This document shows, piece after piece, positions 39,118 through 49,318 of a DNA stretch of 64,000 nt. The position numbers were made by a program, and so were the translations under genes. The notes under the pieces are model-generated. The model was not told the origin of the DNA, did not search any database, and was given only the letters and a program-made list of their open reading frames with translations. Location: positions 806,001 to 870,000 of the forward strand of contig NZ_CP150886.1 of assembly GCF_038050375.1 (NCBI RefSeq), in the 5' to 3' direction. Origin of the DNA: Okeanomitos corallinicola TIOX110. GTDB lineage: Bacteria; Cyanobacteriota; Cyanobacteriia; Cyanobacteriales; Nostocaceae. The first letter of the stretch is position 1, and each line of letters opens with the position of its first letter.

Positions 39118-39326
39118 GTGAAACGTATTATAGATATCACTCCTTGCTGAACCCTGAGTTCAAAACAACCAAATTATTAGCTTTATTCATCACCTAAAAC
39201 TCAGAAGATCCCGCTTGTCCTTATGCCATTAAGAATGGGATGATGAGGATGGTGGGATCGCTATATAATGACCCCAAACACAGAAAGCTAAAAAGAGTCC
39301 TAACCCGTCGTTAACAATAAAAGATT

Positions 39327-41339
39327 ATGGCTGTTGCAACCAAATCCCTCGAAGAACTTTGTATTAACTCAATCCGTTTTTTGGCTGTTGATGCCATCGA
39401 AAAATCTAAATCGGGACACCCCGGACTGCCTATGGGCGCTGCGCCTATGGCCTTTGTCCTTTGGGACTCCTTCATGCGGTATAACCCCAAAAATCCTAAA
39501 TGGTTTAACCGCGATCGCTTTGTCTTGTCCGCAGGTCATGGCTGTATGTTGCAGTATGCCTTACTGTACCTAACAGGTTATGATAGCGTCACCATTGAAG
39601 ATATTAAACAATTCCGTCAATGGGGTTCTAGAACTCCTGGACACCCTGAAAATTTTGAAACCGCTGGTGTAGAAGTCACCACTGGTCCTTTAGGTCAAGG
39701 TATTGCTAATGCTGTGGGTTTGGCAATGGCAGAGGCTCACATGGCCGCTAAATACAATAAACCTGATGCTAAAATAGTTGACCATTACACCTATGTGATT
39801 TTAGGTGATGGTTGCAACATGGAAGGTATTTCTGGTGAAGCTGCTTCCCTAGCTGGTCACTATGGCTTGGGTAAGTTAATTGCTCTTTACGATGACAACC
39901 ATATTTCCATTGACGGTTCAACAGACGTTGCTTTCACTGAAGATGTTTCTAAGAGATTTGAATCCTACGGTTGGCACGTTCTTCATGTAGAAAATGGTAA
40001 CACCGATTTAGGTGCGATCGCCAAAGCTATTGAATCTGCAAAAGCAGTCACTGACAAACCCACCATGATTAAGGTGACAACCACCATCGGTTATGGTTCT
40101 CCCAACAAGCAAAACACCGCTGGTATTCACGGTGCTGCTTTAGGTGCAGATGAAACAGCATTAACTCGTAAAAACTTAGGTTGGGATTATGCACCTTTTG
40201 AAATCCCCCAAGATGTTCTTACCCACACCCGCAAAGCAGTAGAACGTGGTGCTGGTTATGAAGCAGAATGGAACAAAACCTTCGCTGGATACAAAGCTAA
40301 ATATCCCACGGAAGCCGCAACCTTTGAACGTTTAATCAGCGGTAAATTACCCGAAGGTTGGAACAAAGGTTTACCCACCTACACCCCAGAAGATAAAGGT
40401 CTACCCACCCGGAAACATTCAGAAAACTGCATCAACAAATTAGCAGCAGTTTTACCTGAAATGATCGGTGGTTCTGCTGACTTAACCCACTCCAACTTAA
40501 CCGAAATCAAAGGTGAAGGCGACTTCCAAAAAGGTCAATACCAAAACCGTAACGTCCACTTTGGTGTGCGGGAACATGGTATGGGTGCAATCTGTAACGG
40601 GATGGCATTGCATGGTTCAGGTTTAATTCCCTACGGTGCCACCTTTTTAATCTTCACCGACTATATGCGGGCAGCTATCCGCTTATCTGCATTATCTGAA
40701 GCTGGTGTAATTTGGGTCATGACCCACGACTCCATTGGTCAAGGTGAAGACGGTCCTACTCACCAACCTATCGAAACCTTAGCTTCTCTCCGAGCTATTC
40801 CTAACCTGACAGTCATTCGTCCTGCTGATGGTAACGAATGTTCTGGAGCTTATACAGTAGCAATTGAAAAAGCAAAAGCTAACGCTCCCACCCTATTAGC
40901 TTTCACCCGTCAAGCTGTTCCCAACTTAGCCGGTACATCTATTGAAGGTGTGAAAAAAGGTGGTTATGTGCTAGTAGATTGTGCTGGTACACCAGACATG
41001 ATCTTCATTGGTACTGGTTCAGAAGTAAGTCTTTGTGTAGATGCGGCTAAAAAATTAACAGCAGATGGCAAGAAAGTACGTGTAGTTTCCATGCCTTCCA
41101 CCGATTTATTTGATGCTCAAGATGCAGCTTACAAAGAATCAGTTCTACCTAAAGCAGTTACAAAACGTCTGTCTGTAGAAGCTGCTAGTAGCTTTGGTTG
41201 GCACAAATATGTAGGTACTGACGGTGACACAGTTAGCATTGATACATTTGGTGCTTCTGCTCCTGGTGGTACTTGTATGAAGGAATTTGGCTTTAGTGTT
41301 GATAATGTTGTAGCTAAAGCTAAAGCATTGTTAGGTTAA
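39327..41339 (+). CDS. tkt: Transketolase
   Basis: 670 aa. Thiamine diphosphate-dependent enzyme of the Calvin cycle and pentose phosphate path. The thiamine site is [20 protein letters not shown]; also [13 protein letters not shown] near the start, [30 protein letters not shown] and the C-terminal FGASAPGG. Single gene with a terminator behind it. Confidence 0.97.
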   Translation: MAVATKSLEELCINSIRFLAVDAIEKSKSGHPGLPMGAAPMAFVLWDSFMRYNPKNPKWFNRDRFVLSAGHGCMLQYALLYLTGYDSVTIEDIKQFRQWGSRTPGHPENFETAGVEVTTGPLGQGIANAVGLAMAEAHMAAKYNKPDAKIVDHYTYVILGDGCNMEGISGEAASLAGHYGLGKLIALYDDNHISIDGSTDVAFTEDVSKRFESYGWHVLHVENGNTDLGAIAKAIESAKAVTDKPTMIKVTTTIGYGSPNKQNTAGIHGAALGADETALTRKNLGWDYAPFEIPQDVLTHTRKAVERGAGYEAEWNKTFAGYKAKYPTEAATFERLISGKLPEGWNKGLPTYTPEDKGLPTRKHSENCINKLAAVLPEMIGGSADLTHSNLTEIKGEGDFQKGQYQNRNVHFGVREHGMGAICNGMALHGSGLIPYGATFLIFTDYMRAAIRLSALSEAGVIWVMTHDSIGQGEDGPTHQPIETLASLRAIPNLTVIRPADGNECSGAYTVAIEKAKANAPTLLAFTRQAVPNLAGTSIEGVKKGGYVLVDCAGTPDMIFIGTGSEVSLCVDAAKKLTADGKKVRVVSMPSTDLFDAQDAAYKESVLPKAVTKRLSVEAASSFGWHKYVGTDGDTVSIDTFGASAPGGTCMKEFGFSVDNVVAKAKALLG

Positions 41340-41373
41340 TTAGCAATAACAAATTTCTGTAAATATTTTTGAG

Positions 41374-41400
41374 GGTGGGATGAAAATCCTGCCTTTTTTT
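41374..41400 (+). terminator. Rho-independent terminator of tkt
   Basis: ggtgggat/atcctgcc stem (two G-T pairs), gaaa loop and seven T, 34 bases behind the tkt stop. Confidence 0.85.
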
Positions 41401-41429
41401 GTCGCTATAACAGGGAATGGGGAACATTT

Positions 41430-41456
41430 GTTGGGTTTCACTTTGTTTAAACCAAC
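41430..41456. repeat. Dispersed hairpin repeat
   Basis: gttgggttt and aaaccaac arms around ctttg; resembles a common Nostocales palindrome. Confidence 0.5.
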
Positions 41457-41477
41457 CTTGTATAGCAACGGACAAGG

Positions 41478-41833
41478 CAGATTGATTTTTGCATCCTTAA
41501 TTCTGTCAAAAATATAGCAGGTGATGATGCTGATTTTTTCTGATCAGAACTTATTAAAGCCTATTTCCAAGAATCTGCAAAAATATTATTAGCAATAAAT
41601 CAAGCGATCGCCTAATCAGATACAATTATCATTAAACAACTAATTCATAAATTTAAGTCTAGCAATGCTTCCCTGGGAACTATAGATTTATTTATCTAAA
41701 TCTTTGCAAACACATGGAAATCATTAGTCAAAATAATGAAATTGCTCAATTTCTAGTAATTTTACAGCACAGAGAAAGTGAACAGGAAAAAGTACAATTA
41801 GCTTTGCAGAAAGAATGTAGATTAGAACTATAA
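41478..41833 (+). pseudogene. Decayed Hpt-domain gene
   Basis: Translation from 41478 gives IDFCILNSVKNIAGDDADFF, stop, SELIKAYFQESAKILLAINQ, stop, then IKQLIHKFKSSNASLGT, which keeps the histidine box of an Hpt domain (compare AHKLKSSSASMG in the intact protein at 47779). After at least two frameshifts a tail VQLALQKECRLEL is readable to 41833. So an Hpt gene stood directly upstream of the REC-GAF-GGDEF gene and has been lost. Confidence 0.75.
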
Positions 41834-41887
41834 AATAGCAGTTTGATTCATACCTAATATTCAATTATTACTTGTTTACATACTAAA

Positions 41888-43417
41888 ATGAATACTTTTT
41901 TACATACAAGAATCCCCTTAGTCTTAATTGTAGATGATGACCTGATTATACAAACGCAGCTATGTCAAGTGATGCAGCAAGAAGGTTACGAGGTAGTAGT
42001 CGCTAATAATGGCCAAGAAGCCCTGGATATTTATATTAATTTAAATCCAAACATTGTTCTTTTAGATGCTATGATGCCGGTCATGGATGGTTTTACCTGC
42101 TGCACTCAAATGCAAGCCTTAGCAACAGAAAAGTTTACAGATGATTTGAGCCTAACAACTCCAATATTGATGATTACAGGATTACATGATCCAGATTCTG
42201 TAGACAAAGCCTTTGCTGTTGGTGCAAGTGATTACATTACCAAACCAATTCATTGGGCAGTTTTGCGGCTAAGAGTTCGTCGTCTATTGCAAATGAGTGG
42301 GACAATGAAAAAGTTAAAACAAAAAATAGAACAAGAAAAACTCATTGTCAAAATTACTAATAAAATACGTCAATCTTTAAACTTAAATATCATTCTCAAC
42401 ACCACTGTTAAAGAAGTCCGCAAATTACTAAAAACTGATCAGGTAATTGTCTATGGTTTTCAACCAGATGGTAGTGCTAATATTTTAGTGGAATCGGTAA
42501 ATAATGAATGGCAATCTATTCAGGGAGAAAATGTTAAAGATTGCTACTTTTTAAATAAATGTAGGCAAAAATATCAGAAAGGTGGGATTCAAATCATCAA
42601 TAACATTAAAGAAGTTGGTATTTCCCAATGTCAAATTGATTCCCTCAACCAATGGCAAGCCAAAGCCAGTTTAGTTGTACCTATTGTTCAAAATGAATAT
42701 GTGTGGGGATTATTAATTGTTTATCAATGTTCATCTCCCCGGCAATGGCAGCAAATGGAAATAGATTTACTCCAACAAATAGCAGATCAGCTAGTAATCG
42801 GGATTCGGCAAGCTCATATATATGAACAACTAGAAATAGCTAATCAAGAATTAATCCGACTAGCAAATATAGATGGTCTCACACAAATAGCTAACCGCCG
42901 CTGTTTTGATCAAGTTTTATTGAAAGAATGGAAACGACTCCAGAGAGAAAAATTACCATTGTCCTTAATTTTATGTGACATTGATTATTTTAAAAAATAC
43001 AATGATACCTATGGGCATCCGGCTGGTGATGAATGTCTGAAAAAAGTCGCGCATATTCTCAGTCAATCTATTAACCGTGCTGCTGATTTAGCAGCAAGAT
43101 ATGGAGGTGAAGAATTTGTATTAATTCTCCCACAAACAGAAACAAAAGGAGCAGTTCACATTGCCAAAAAAATCAGAACTAAAATTGAAAGTGCGGCAAT
43201 TCCTCATATTAGTTCCCTAGTTAGTGAATATATTACCCTGAGTCTAGGAATTGCCACCATAGTTCCCAGTTTAGAAACTGATTCTCAGTATTTAATTTCC
43301 CAAGCTGATCAAGCTCTTTACAAAGCCAAAGAATCAGGCAGAAATCGTTTTGCTGTTGCTTCCCAAGCAATAAAACCAATGAAATTAATAGGTGATATTA
43401 TACATAATAATAATTAA
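41888..43417 (+). CDS. Response regulator with GAF and diguanylate cyclase output
   Basis: 509 aa. REC domain (residues about 10-135) with acidic DDD near the start, D60 phosphoacceptor in VLLDAMMP and K in ITKPI. GAF domain (about 155-310) and GGDEF domain (about 335-490). The catalytic motif is GGEEF (406-410), and RAAD five residues before it is an intact c-di-GMP inhibitory site. The GAF has a Cys in SQCQIDSLNQ at the position where cyanobacteriochromes attach bilin, but without the following His. Directly upstream of the LOV kinase and probably its partner. Confidence 0.93.
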   Translation: MNTFLHTRIPLVLIVDDDLIIQTQLCQVMQQEGYEVVVANNGQEALDIYINLNPNIVLLDAMMPVMDGFTCCTQMQALATEKFTDDLSLTTPILMITGLHDPDSVDKAFAVGASDYITKPIHWAVLRLRVRRLLQMSGTMKKLKQKIEQEKLIVKITNKIRQSLNLNIILNTTVKEVRKLLKTDQVIVYGFQPDGSANILVESVNNEWQSIQGENVKDCYFLNKCRQKYQKGGIQIINNIKEVGISQCQIDSLNQWQAKASLVVPIVQNEYVWGLLIVYQCSSPRQWQQMEIDLLQQIADQLVIGIRQAHIYEQLEIANQELIRLANIDGLTQIANRRCFDQVLLKEWKRLQREKLPLSLILCDIDYFKKYNDTYGHPAGDECLKKVAHILSQSINRAADLAARYGGEEFVLILPQTETKGAVHIAKKIRTKIESAAIPHISSLVSEYITLSLGIATIVPSLETDSQYLISQADQALYKAKESGRNRFAVASQAIKPMKLIGDIIHNNN

Positions 43418-43426
43418 TTATTACCA

Positions 43427-46400
43427 ATGAATAATACTAATAATATGGATATTAGCAAGCAAAAAAAATACTTTGAGATCGAAAAATTATTGATCAAACA
43501 AAAGTTTCTATCAGTGTTAGTAGGAATTTTTGTTTTAATTATAGTCATATTCATATCCCATAGATTAGCACAAGAAAATGAGACACACATCCAACAGCTA
43601 GTTGAACAACAAGGAATCACTACAAAAACAGAATTAACAAATGAATTAAATAGCCGAATTATTGCACTACAGCGTATGGGACAACGCTGGGAAAAAAGCG
43701 GTGGTACTCCCTATTTACAATGGCAAGCTGATGCTACCAACTATGTAGAAGACTTCCCTGGTTATCAAGCTATTGCCTGGGTTGATTCTCAATATAAAAC
43801 CAAATGGATTGTCCCAAAATTAGGAAATAAAGGATTAATAAATTTAGATTTATACCAAGAAAATCAATATCAGACAGTTCTGCAAACAGTAAGAAATAAA
43901 AGGGAAATTACATTTACAAATACCTTTAATCTGTCTGGAGATGAGAAAATATTTCTAGCATATATTCCCTTATTCATCAATAATAAATTTGATGGTTTTA
44001 TACTAGGGGTATTCCAAACACAAGAATTCCTAGATTCTTTGTTAGACAATTCAAATGGTTATCAAATACAGATTTTAGATGGGCAAAAATTGATTTATAG
44101 TCAGAGTGAAAATATGCTCACATCACCATGGCAGCACAATCTAAATCTTGACACCCATAATCTTAAATGGAAAATTATTATTGCTCCTACTCCAGAGCTA
44201 TTATCAGAATTAAATACACCTTTATCAACAGTAATATTAGTTGCAGGAACTATCTTAGGAATAACATTAACACTATTAATATATTTAGCTCAAACTACCT
44301 TTGGAAATCAAAAGCAGATCACATCAATTAATCAAGAACTTAATAAGAATATCAAACAACATCAACAAACAGAAAATGATCTGCGTCAGAGTCAAAATAA
44401 ATTACGACAGCTACTAGAAACAACTAAAGTTATTCCCTGGGAATTAGACATTAAAACTTGGAGATTTACTTATATTGGACCCCAAGCAGAAGCTTTACTA
44501 GGATACCCGATGACAGAATGGTATGAACCAAATTTCTGGGAAAATCACTTACATCCAGATGATCGGGTCAAGTCAATTCAGTTTTGCCAGAAATTAACAG
44601 CAGAATCCAAAAATCATCAATTTGAATATCGCATTTTAGCCGCAGATGGCAGAATTATTTGGTTAAGGGATATTATCAATGTTGTTCAAGAAGCAGGAAA
44701 TCCCACCATGCTGAGAGGTTTTATGTTTGATATTAGTGATATCAAACTAGCAGAAGAAGCCTTAAAATTAAGGGAGAGAGCAGTTAATAGTGCTAAAAAT
44801 GGAATTATTATTAGTGATGCAAACCATCCAGAATATCCAATTATCTATGTTAACCCAGCCTTTGAAAAAATTACAGGTTATGAATACAAGGAAGTTAGAG
44901 GACAGAACTGTAGATTTTTGCAAGGTAACGACATTAACCAACCTGGATTATATGAACTCAGAGCAGCAATTAAAGCCGGAAGAAGTTGTACAGTTACTAT
45001 TCGCAATTACTGTAAAGACGGCACATTATTTTGGAATGAATTAAGTATTTCCCCAATTTATGATGATAATGAAAAACTAACCCATTTTATTGGCATTCAA
45101 AACGATATTACTAAACGCCAAGTAGCGGAAGCAGAACTCAAAGAAAAAGAAGAACGTTGGCAACTAGCACTACAAGGTAATAATGATGGCATTTGGGATT
45201 GGAATATCAAAACTAACGAAGTCTTCTTTTCTACTCATTGGAAAGAAATGTTGGGCTATGAAGATTATGAAATTAGTAATCATATTGATGAATGGTCTCA
45301 GCGAGTTCATGCCGATGATTTAGATGTGGTAATGGAAGTGCTTAAAGATCACTTAGCCCAGAAAACACCCTTTTACATTAGTGAGCATCGAGTCCGCTGT
45401 AAAGATGGTAGTTATAAATGGATATTAGATCGGGGACAAGCCCTATGGGATGAACAAGGGAATGCAGTCAGAATGGTAGGTTCTCACACAGATATTACTG
45501 AAAGAGTACAAATAAAACAGGCATTAGAAAAACAATTACAACGAACTTTACTCCTGAAAAAAATCACTGAAAAGATCCGTCAAAGTCTTGATATTCAAGA
45601 AATATTTACGATATCAGCCACAGAAATTGCCCATGCTTTTCAAGTAGATCGCTCTTTAATTCACTCCTATATTGATCAGCCTATTCCCCATATTCCCTTA
45701 GTAGCAGAATATGTAATTCCTGGTTTTGCTTCCATGGATAATATAGAGATTCCCATTGAGGGAAATTCTCATGCAGCACAATTGATTAATCAGGATCAAG
45801 CGATCGCCTGTGAAAATGTGTACACAGATCCTTTACTTCAAGGACTTGAAACTCTTTGTCAAGAAATCCGGGTCAAATCCATATTAGCGATCCGCATTTC
45901 CTACCAAGGACGACCCAAGGGTATAATTTGTTTACACCAATGTAGCCATTTTCGCCAATGGACGCTAGAAGAAATGGAGTTACTAGAATCTGTTGCAGTC
46001 CAACTAGGTATTGCTTTAGCTCAAGCTAGACTGCTCGAACAGGAAACCCATCAAAGAGCAGAACTAATTTCCCAGAATTATGCCTTAGAAGAAGCAAAAC
46101 TGGCATCAGAAGCAGCAAACAAAGCCAAAAGTGAATTTTTGGCCATGATGAGCCATGAAATTCGTACCCCCATGAATGCGGTGATTGGGATGACAGGAGT
46201 GTTATTAGATACTAACCTAAGTCTTCAGCAGCAGGACTTTGTCGAAACCATTCGCTCCAGTGGGGAAGCTTTGCTGACCATTATTAACGACATCCTTGAT
46301 TTTTCTAAAATTGAATCAGGTAAATTAGAACTAGAAAAACAATCTTTTGATTTAAGAAATTGTATCGAGCAAGTTTTGGATATCTTAGCTCCCAAAGCCG

Positions 46401-47761
46401 AGGAGAAAAAGATTGAATTAGCTTATTTAATTGCTCCTCAAGTTCCAGCGCGGATAATTGGTGATGTGACTCGTGTACGTCAAATATTGATGAACCTGAT
46501 AGGTAATGCCCTTAAATTCACCAAAATTGGGGAAGTGATTGTTTCTGTAGAAGCTAAACAAATTTCCGAATCAGTACCCACAGCTTATGAAATTTTATTT
46601 GCTATCCAAGATACGGGTATTGGCATTTCTCCAGATAAAATGCAGCGATTATTTCAACCTTTTAGCCAAGCTGATGCTTCCACTAACCGAAAATACGGTG
46701 GCACGGGATTAGGTTTAGTGATTAGTCAGCGGTTAAGTGAGATGATGGGTGGTAGTTTGTGGGTAGAGAGTCATGGTTGTATTGGAGGAAAACTTAACCC
46801 TAGATGGCAAAATCAACCGTTAATTTTATCTTTGCAATCTTCCCAAAATTCCATAGGTTCAAGATTTTATTTTACTATCACTACTACCGCAGATACTACT
46901 CTGTCTTGGGAAGAATTACCTAATTATTCAGTTGAGTTAGTTAATAAACGGTTATTAATTGTTGATGATAATCCGGCACATCTGAAAATTCTCAAGCTCA
47001 CCGCCGAATCTTGGAATATGAAAACTTATACCGCTGCTACAGCACAGGAAGCTCTAGCACAACTGCGTCTGGATGTTCAGTTGGATATAGCGATTTTAGA
47101 TGTGCGAATGCCAGAAATGGACGGAATTACCTTAGCTCAAGAGATCCACAAACTATCTAATTATCAAAATATACCTATAATTATTCTCATTTCCTTAGCG
47201 AAAGCAGAAACCAGTCCAGAATGTAGTGCTGCTCAGATTTATGCTTATCTAACTAAACCAATTAAACAATCCCAGCTTTATAATGCCTTGTCTGAGATTT
47301 TGGTGAATCAACCCATAAAAATAAGCCCTTCTTCAGTTAAACCACCAAAATTTGATGTTAATTTGTCAGAAAAATTACCGTTGCGAATACTCTTAGCAGA
47401 AGATACAGTCGTTAATCAGAAAGTGGCTTTACTGATGCTAAAAAAAATGGGGTATTGGGCTGATGTGGCAGCTAATGGGTTGGAGGTTTTAACAGCTTTA
47501 CATCGTCAACCCTATGATGTGGTCTTGATGGATGTACAAATGCCAGAAATGGATGGACTGGAAACCACCCAAAGAATATGTCAACAATGGGATGCTCCGG
47601 AGCGTCCTTACATTATCGCTATGACAGCTAATGCTATGCAGGGTGACAGGGAAATCTGCTTAGAAGCTGGTATGAATGATTATGTCAGTAAGCCAGTAAA
47701 AATTGATAATTTATTTCAAGCACTCAGCAGATATGCTGAAAAATTAGGTATAAAGGTATAA
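43427..47761 (+). CDS. CHASE-PAS-LOV-PAS-GAF hybrid histidine kinase
   Basis: 1444 aa inner-membrane sensor. Order: helix (about 25-45), CHASE domain (GTPYLQWQADATNYVEDFPGY, about 70-225), helix (about 265-285), PAS, LOV domain, PAS, GAF (about 705-880), HisKA with H910 (MMSHEIRTPMNA), HATPase (GTGLGLVIS), REC1 with D1225 and REC2 with D1369. The LOV part has GQNCRFLQG with C495, then NYCKDGTLFWNEL and GIQNDIT, the flavin-binding set of a blue-light receptor. It starts 10 bases behind the cyclase gene and is followed by an Hpt gene. Confidence 0.93.
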   Translation: MNNTNNMDISKQKKYFEIEKLLIKQKFLSVLVGIFVLIIVIFISHRLAQENETHIQQLVEQQGITTKTELTNELNSRIIALQRMGQRWEKSGGTPYLQWQADATNYVEDFPGYQAIAWVDSQYKTKWIVPKLGNKGLINLDLYQENQYQTVLQTVRNKREITFTNTFNLSGDEKIFLAYIPLFINNKFDGFILGVFQTQEFLDSLLDNSNGYQIQILDGQKLIYSQSENMLTSPWQHNLNLDTHNLKWKIIIAPTPELLSELNTPLSTVILVAGTILGITLTLLIYLAQTTFGNQKQITSINQELNKNIKQHQQTENDLRQSQNKLRQLLETTKVIPWELDIKTWRFTYIGPQAEALLGYPMTEWYEPNFWENHLHPDDRVKSIQFCQKLTAESKNHQFEYRILAADGRIIWLRDIINVVQEAGNPTMLRGFMFDISDIKLAEEALKLRERAVNSAKNGIIISDANHPEYPIIYVNPAFEKITGYEYKEVRGQNCRFLQGNDINQPGLYELRAAIKAGRSCTVTIRNYCKDGTLFWNELSISPIYDDNEKLTHFIGIQNDITKRQVAEAELKEKEERWQLALQGNNDGIWDWNIKTNEVFFSTHWKEMLGYEDYEISNHIDEWSQRVHADDLDVVMEVLKDHLAQKTPFYISEHRVRCKDGSYKWILDRGQALWDEQGNAVRMVGSHTDITERVQIKQALEKQLQRTLLLKKITEKIRQSLDIQEIFTISATEIAHAFQVDRSLIHSYIDQPIPHIPLVAEYVIPGFASMDNIEIPIEGNSHAAQLINQDQAIACENVYTDPLLQGLETLCQEIRVKSILAIRISYQGRPKGIICLHQCSHFRQWTLEEMELLESVAVQLGIALAQARLLEQETHQRAELISQNYALEEAKLASEAANKAKSEFLAMMSHEIRTPMNAVIGMTGVLLDTNLSLQQQDFVETIRSSGEALLTIINDILDFSKIESGKLELEKQSFDLRNCIEQVLDILAPKAEEKKIELAYLIAPQVPARIIGDVTRVRQILMNLIGNALKFTKIGEVIVSVEAKQISESVPTAYEILFAIQDTGIGISPDKMQRLFQPFSQADASTNRKYGGTGLGLVISQRLSEMMGGSLWVESHGCIGGKLNPRWQNQPLILSLQSSQNSIGSRFYFTITTTADTTLSWEELPNYSVELVNKRLLIVDDNPAHLKILKLTAESWNMKTYTAATAQEALAQLRLDVQLDIAILDVRMPEMDGITLAQEIHKLSNYQNIPIIILISLAKAETSPECSAAQIYAYLTKPIKQSQLYNALSEILVNQPIKISPSSVKPPKFDVNLSEKLPLRILLAEDTVVNQKVALLMLKKMGYWADVAANGLEVLTALHRQPYDVVLMDVQMPEMDGLETTQRICQQWDAPERPYIIAMTANAMQGDREICLEAGMNDYVSKPVKIDNLFQALSRYAEKLGIKV

Positions 47762-47778
47762 AGTAGGAAGTATATGAT

Positions 47779-48180
47779 ATGAATCAAGAACTCTCTAATT
47801 TTCCCAATACTCAACATTCCCTTGATCCGGCAGTTCTTGAATCTTTACGAGTAATGTTAGGAGATGATGGAGCGATATTTGCAAAAATAATTCAATGTTA
47901 TTTAGAAGAATCACCCCAGCTGATTGAAGATATTAGCTATTCTATAAATACTAAAAATGCTCAAATGCTAGAGCAGACAGCCCACAAACTCAAGTCTAGT
48001 AGTGCTTCTATGGGTGCAATGGTGATTTATAATCTTTGTTTACAATTAGAAAATATGGGAGAGAGTGGTAATTTAGAAGGTAGTTTAGAACTATTCTCTC
48101 GACTGGCTCAGGATTATGAAGTAGTGGAAATTATTTTGCGAGAAAAAATTAAGGAAAACTATAACAGGGAACAGGCTTAA
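47779..48180 (+). CDS. Hpt (histidine phosphotransfer) protein
   Basis: 133 aa. The phosphorylated His is H69 in QTAHKLKSSSASMGAM. It lies 18 bases behind the hybrid kinase, so it likely takes phosphate from the kinase receiver and passes it on, for example to the REC-GAF-GGDEF regulator. Confidence 0.93.
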   Translation: MNQELSNFPNTQHSLDPAVLESLRVMLGDDGAIFAKIIQCYLEESPQLIEDISYSINTKNAQMLEQTAHKLKSSSASMGAMVIYNLCLQLENMGESGNLEGSLELFSRLAQDYEVVEIILREKIKENYNREQA

Positions 48181-48217
48181 AAGTCTATTTATGTATGGAT
48201 TTTGAAGTTAATAGCTT

Positions 48218-49288
48218 TTATATTTCTACAGTAAAAATTGCTCCTTGTGGTTGATTGCTTTCCACTTTTATTTTCCCTCCATGTGCTTCTACTGTCATTT
48301 TACAAAAAGCAAGACCTAAACCAATTTGAGATGCCGCTTTTTTAAAACTACCAATTTCATATTTTTCAAAAATCACTTGCCGTAATTCTTCTTTTACTCC
48401 AGGGCCTGAGTCTGCTACCTGTATTTTGACTTTTCCTGGGGCTAAATAATCAGCGTGTAAAACTATTTTAGTGTTAGGTTTGGTAAATTTAATGGCATTG
48501 GATAAGAGATTATCAATCACTCGCCGGAATAAATGCCTATCTAGTTTAATACTCCCACCAATTTGAGGCAGATCAGTAACTAATTCTAGGTGTTTATGGT
48601 TGACTAATGCTTGAAAATCTAATGCTGCTGATAAGCAAAGCTCAGAAATATCAACATCTGTACACTGTAAAACTAATTTACCAGAATCTAATTTTGCCAT
48701 TAATAGTAAACTATCAATCATTGATTGTAGTTGTTGTCCTGCGGCCAGAATTTGATTACTTTTTTGATGTATTCGTTCAGGAGATAAACTACCAACTCTG
48801 AGCATTTCTGCCGCTAAAATAACTGATGTTAAAGGATTGCGTAAATCATGGACAATCATATTAGAAAGGTCTTCGCGCAGTTGTAAAGCTTCTTGGAGAG
48901 AATCGTATTGTTGCTTAATGCGTAACATGGATCTTACCCGCGATCGCAATTCTGTACCATTAACTGGTTTACTGATAAAGTCATCTGCACCGACAGCAAT
49001 ACATTGTGATAAATCTTCTTTAGAATTTAAAGCCGTAACCATAATGATAGGAATATGTTTCCATCGGGAATTTGACTTAAATTGCTGACAGAATTCGATC
49101 CCGTTCATTTGTGGCATCATTACATCCAGTAAAATCACATCTGGATGAAAAACTTTCAGCAGTGCCATAGCTTCCTTGCCATTGGAAACATAGCTTAATT
49201 CATAACCTTCTCGATCTAATAAAGCATCAATAACATCAAAGTTATCAGGTTCGTCGTCAATAATTAAAATCTTGGCAGTTGCTTCCAT
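48218..49288 (-). CDS. Response regulator-histidine kinase (REC-HisKA-HATPase)
   Basis: 356 aa. N-terminal REC domain with IIDDEPDNF, ILLDVMMPQMNG and ISKPVNG, then HisKA with H147 in IVHDLRNPLTS and HATPase with NLLSNAIKF, DSGPGV and IGLGLAF. No membrane helix, so it is soluble. It is convergent with the Hpt gene and downstream of the giant kinase with 30 bases between, likely co-transcribed. Confidence 0.93.
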   Translation of the reverse strand: MEATAKILIIDDEPDNFDVIDALLDREGYELSYVSNGKEAMALLKVFHPDVILLDVMMPQMNGIEFCQQFKSNSRWKHIPIIMVTALNSKEDLSQCIAVGADDFISKPVNGTELRSRVRSMLRIKQQYDSLQEALQLREDLSNMIVHDLRNPLTSVILAAEMLRVGSLSPERIHQKSNQILAAGQQLQSMIDSLLLMAKLDSGKLVLQCTDVDISELCLSAALDFQALVNHKHLELVTDLPQIGGSIKLDRHLFRRVIDNLLSNAIKFTKPNTKIVLHADYLAPGKVKIQVADSGPGVKEELRQVIFEKYEIGSFKKAASQIGLGLAFCKMTVEAHGGKIKVESNQPQGAIFTVEI

Positions 49289-49318
49289 TATGATTAATTA
49301 GTAGTCTGTAGTCATGAA

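Noticed and set aside
45570-46060. Bilin-binding GAF in the LOV kinase
   Set aside because: Its only nearby Cys (in LETLCQEIRV) is about five residues off the bilin position and there is no CH or DXCF motif.
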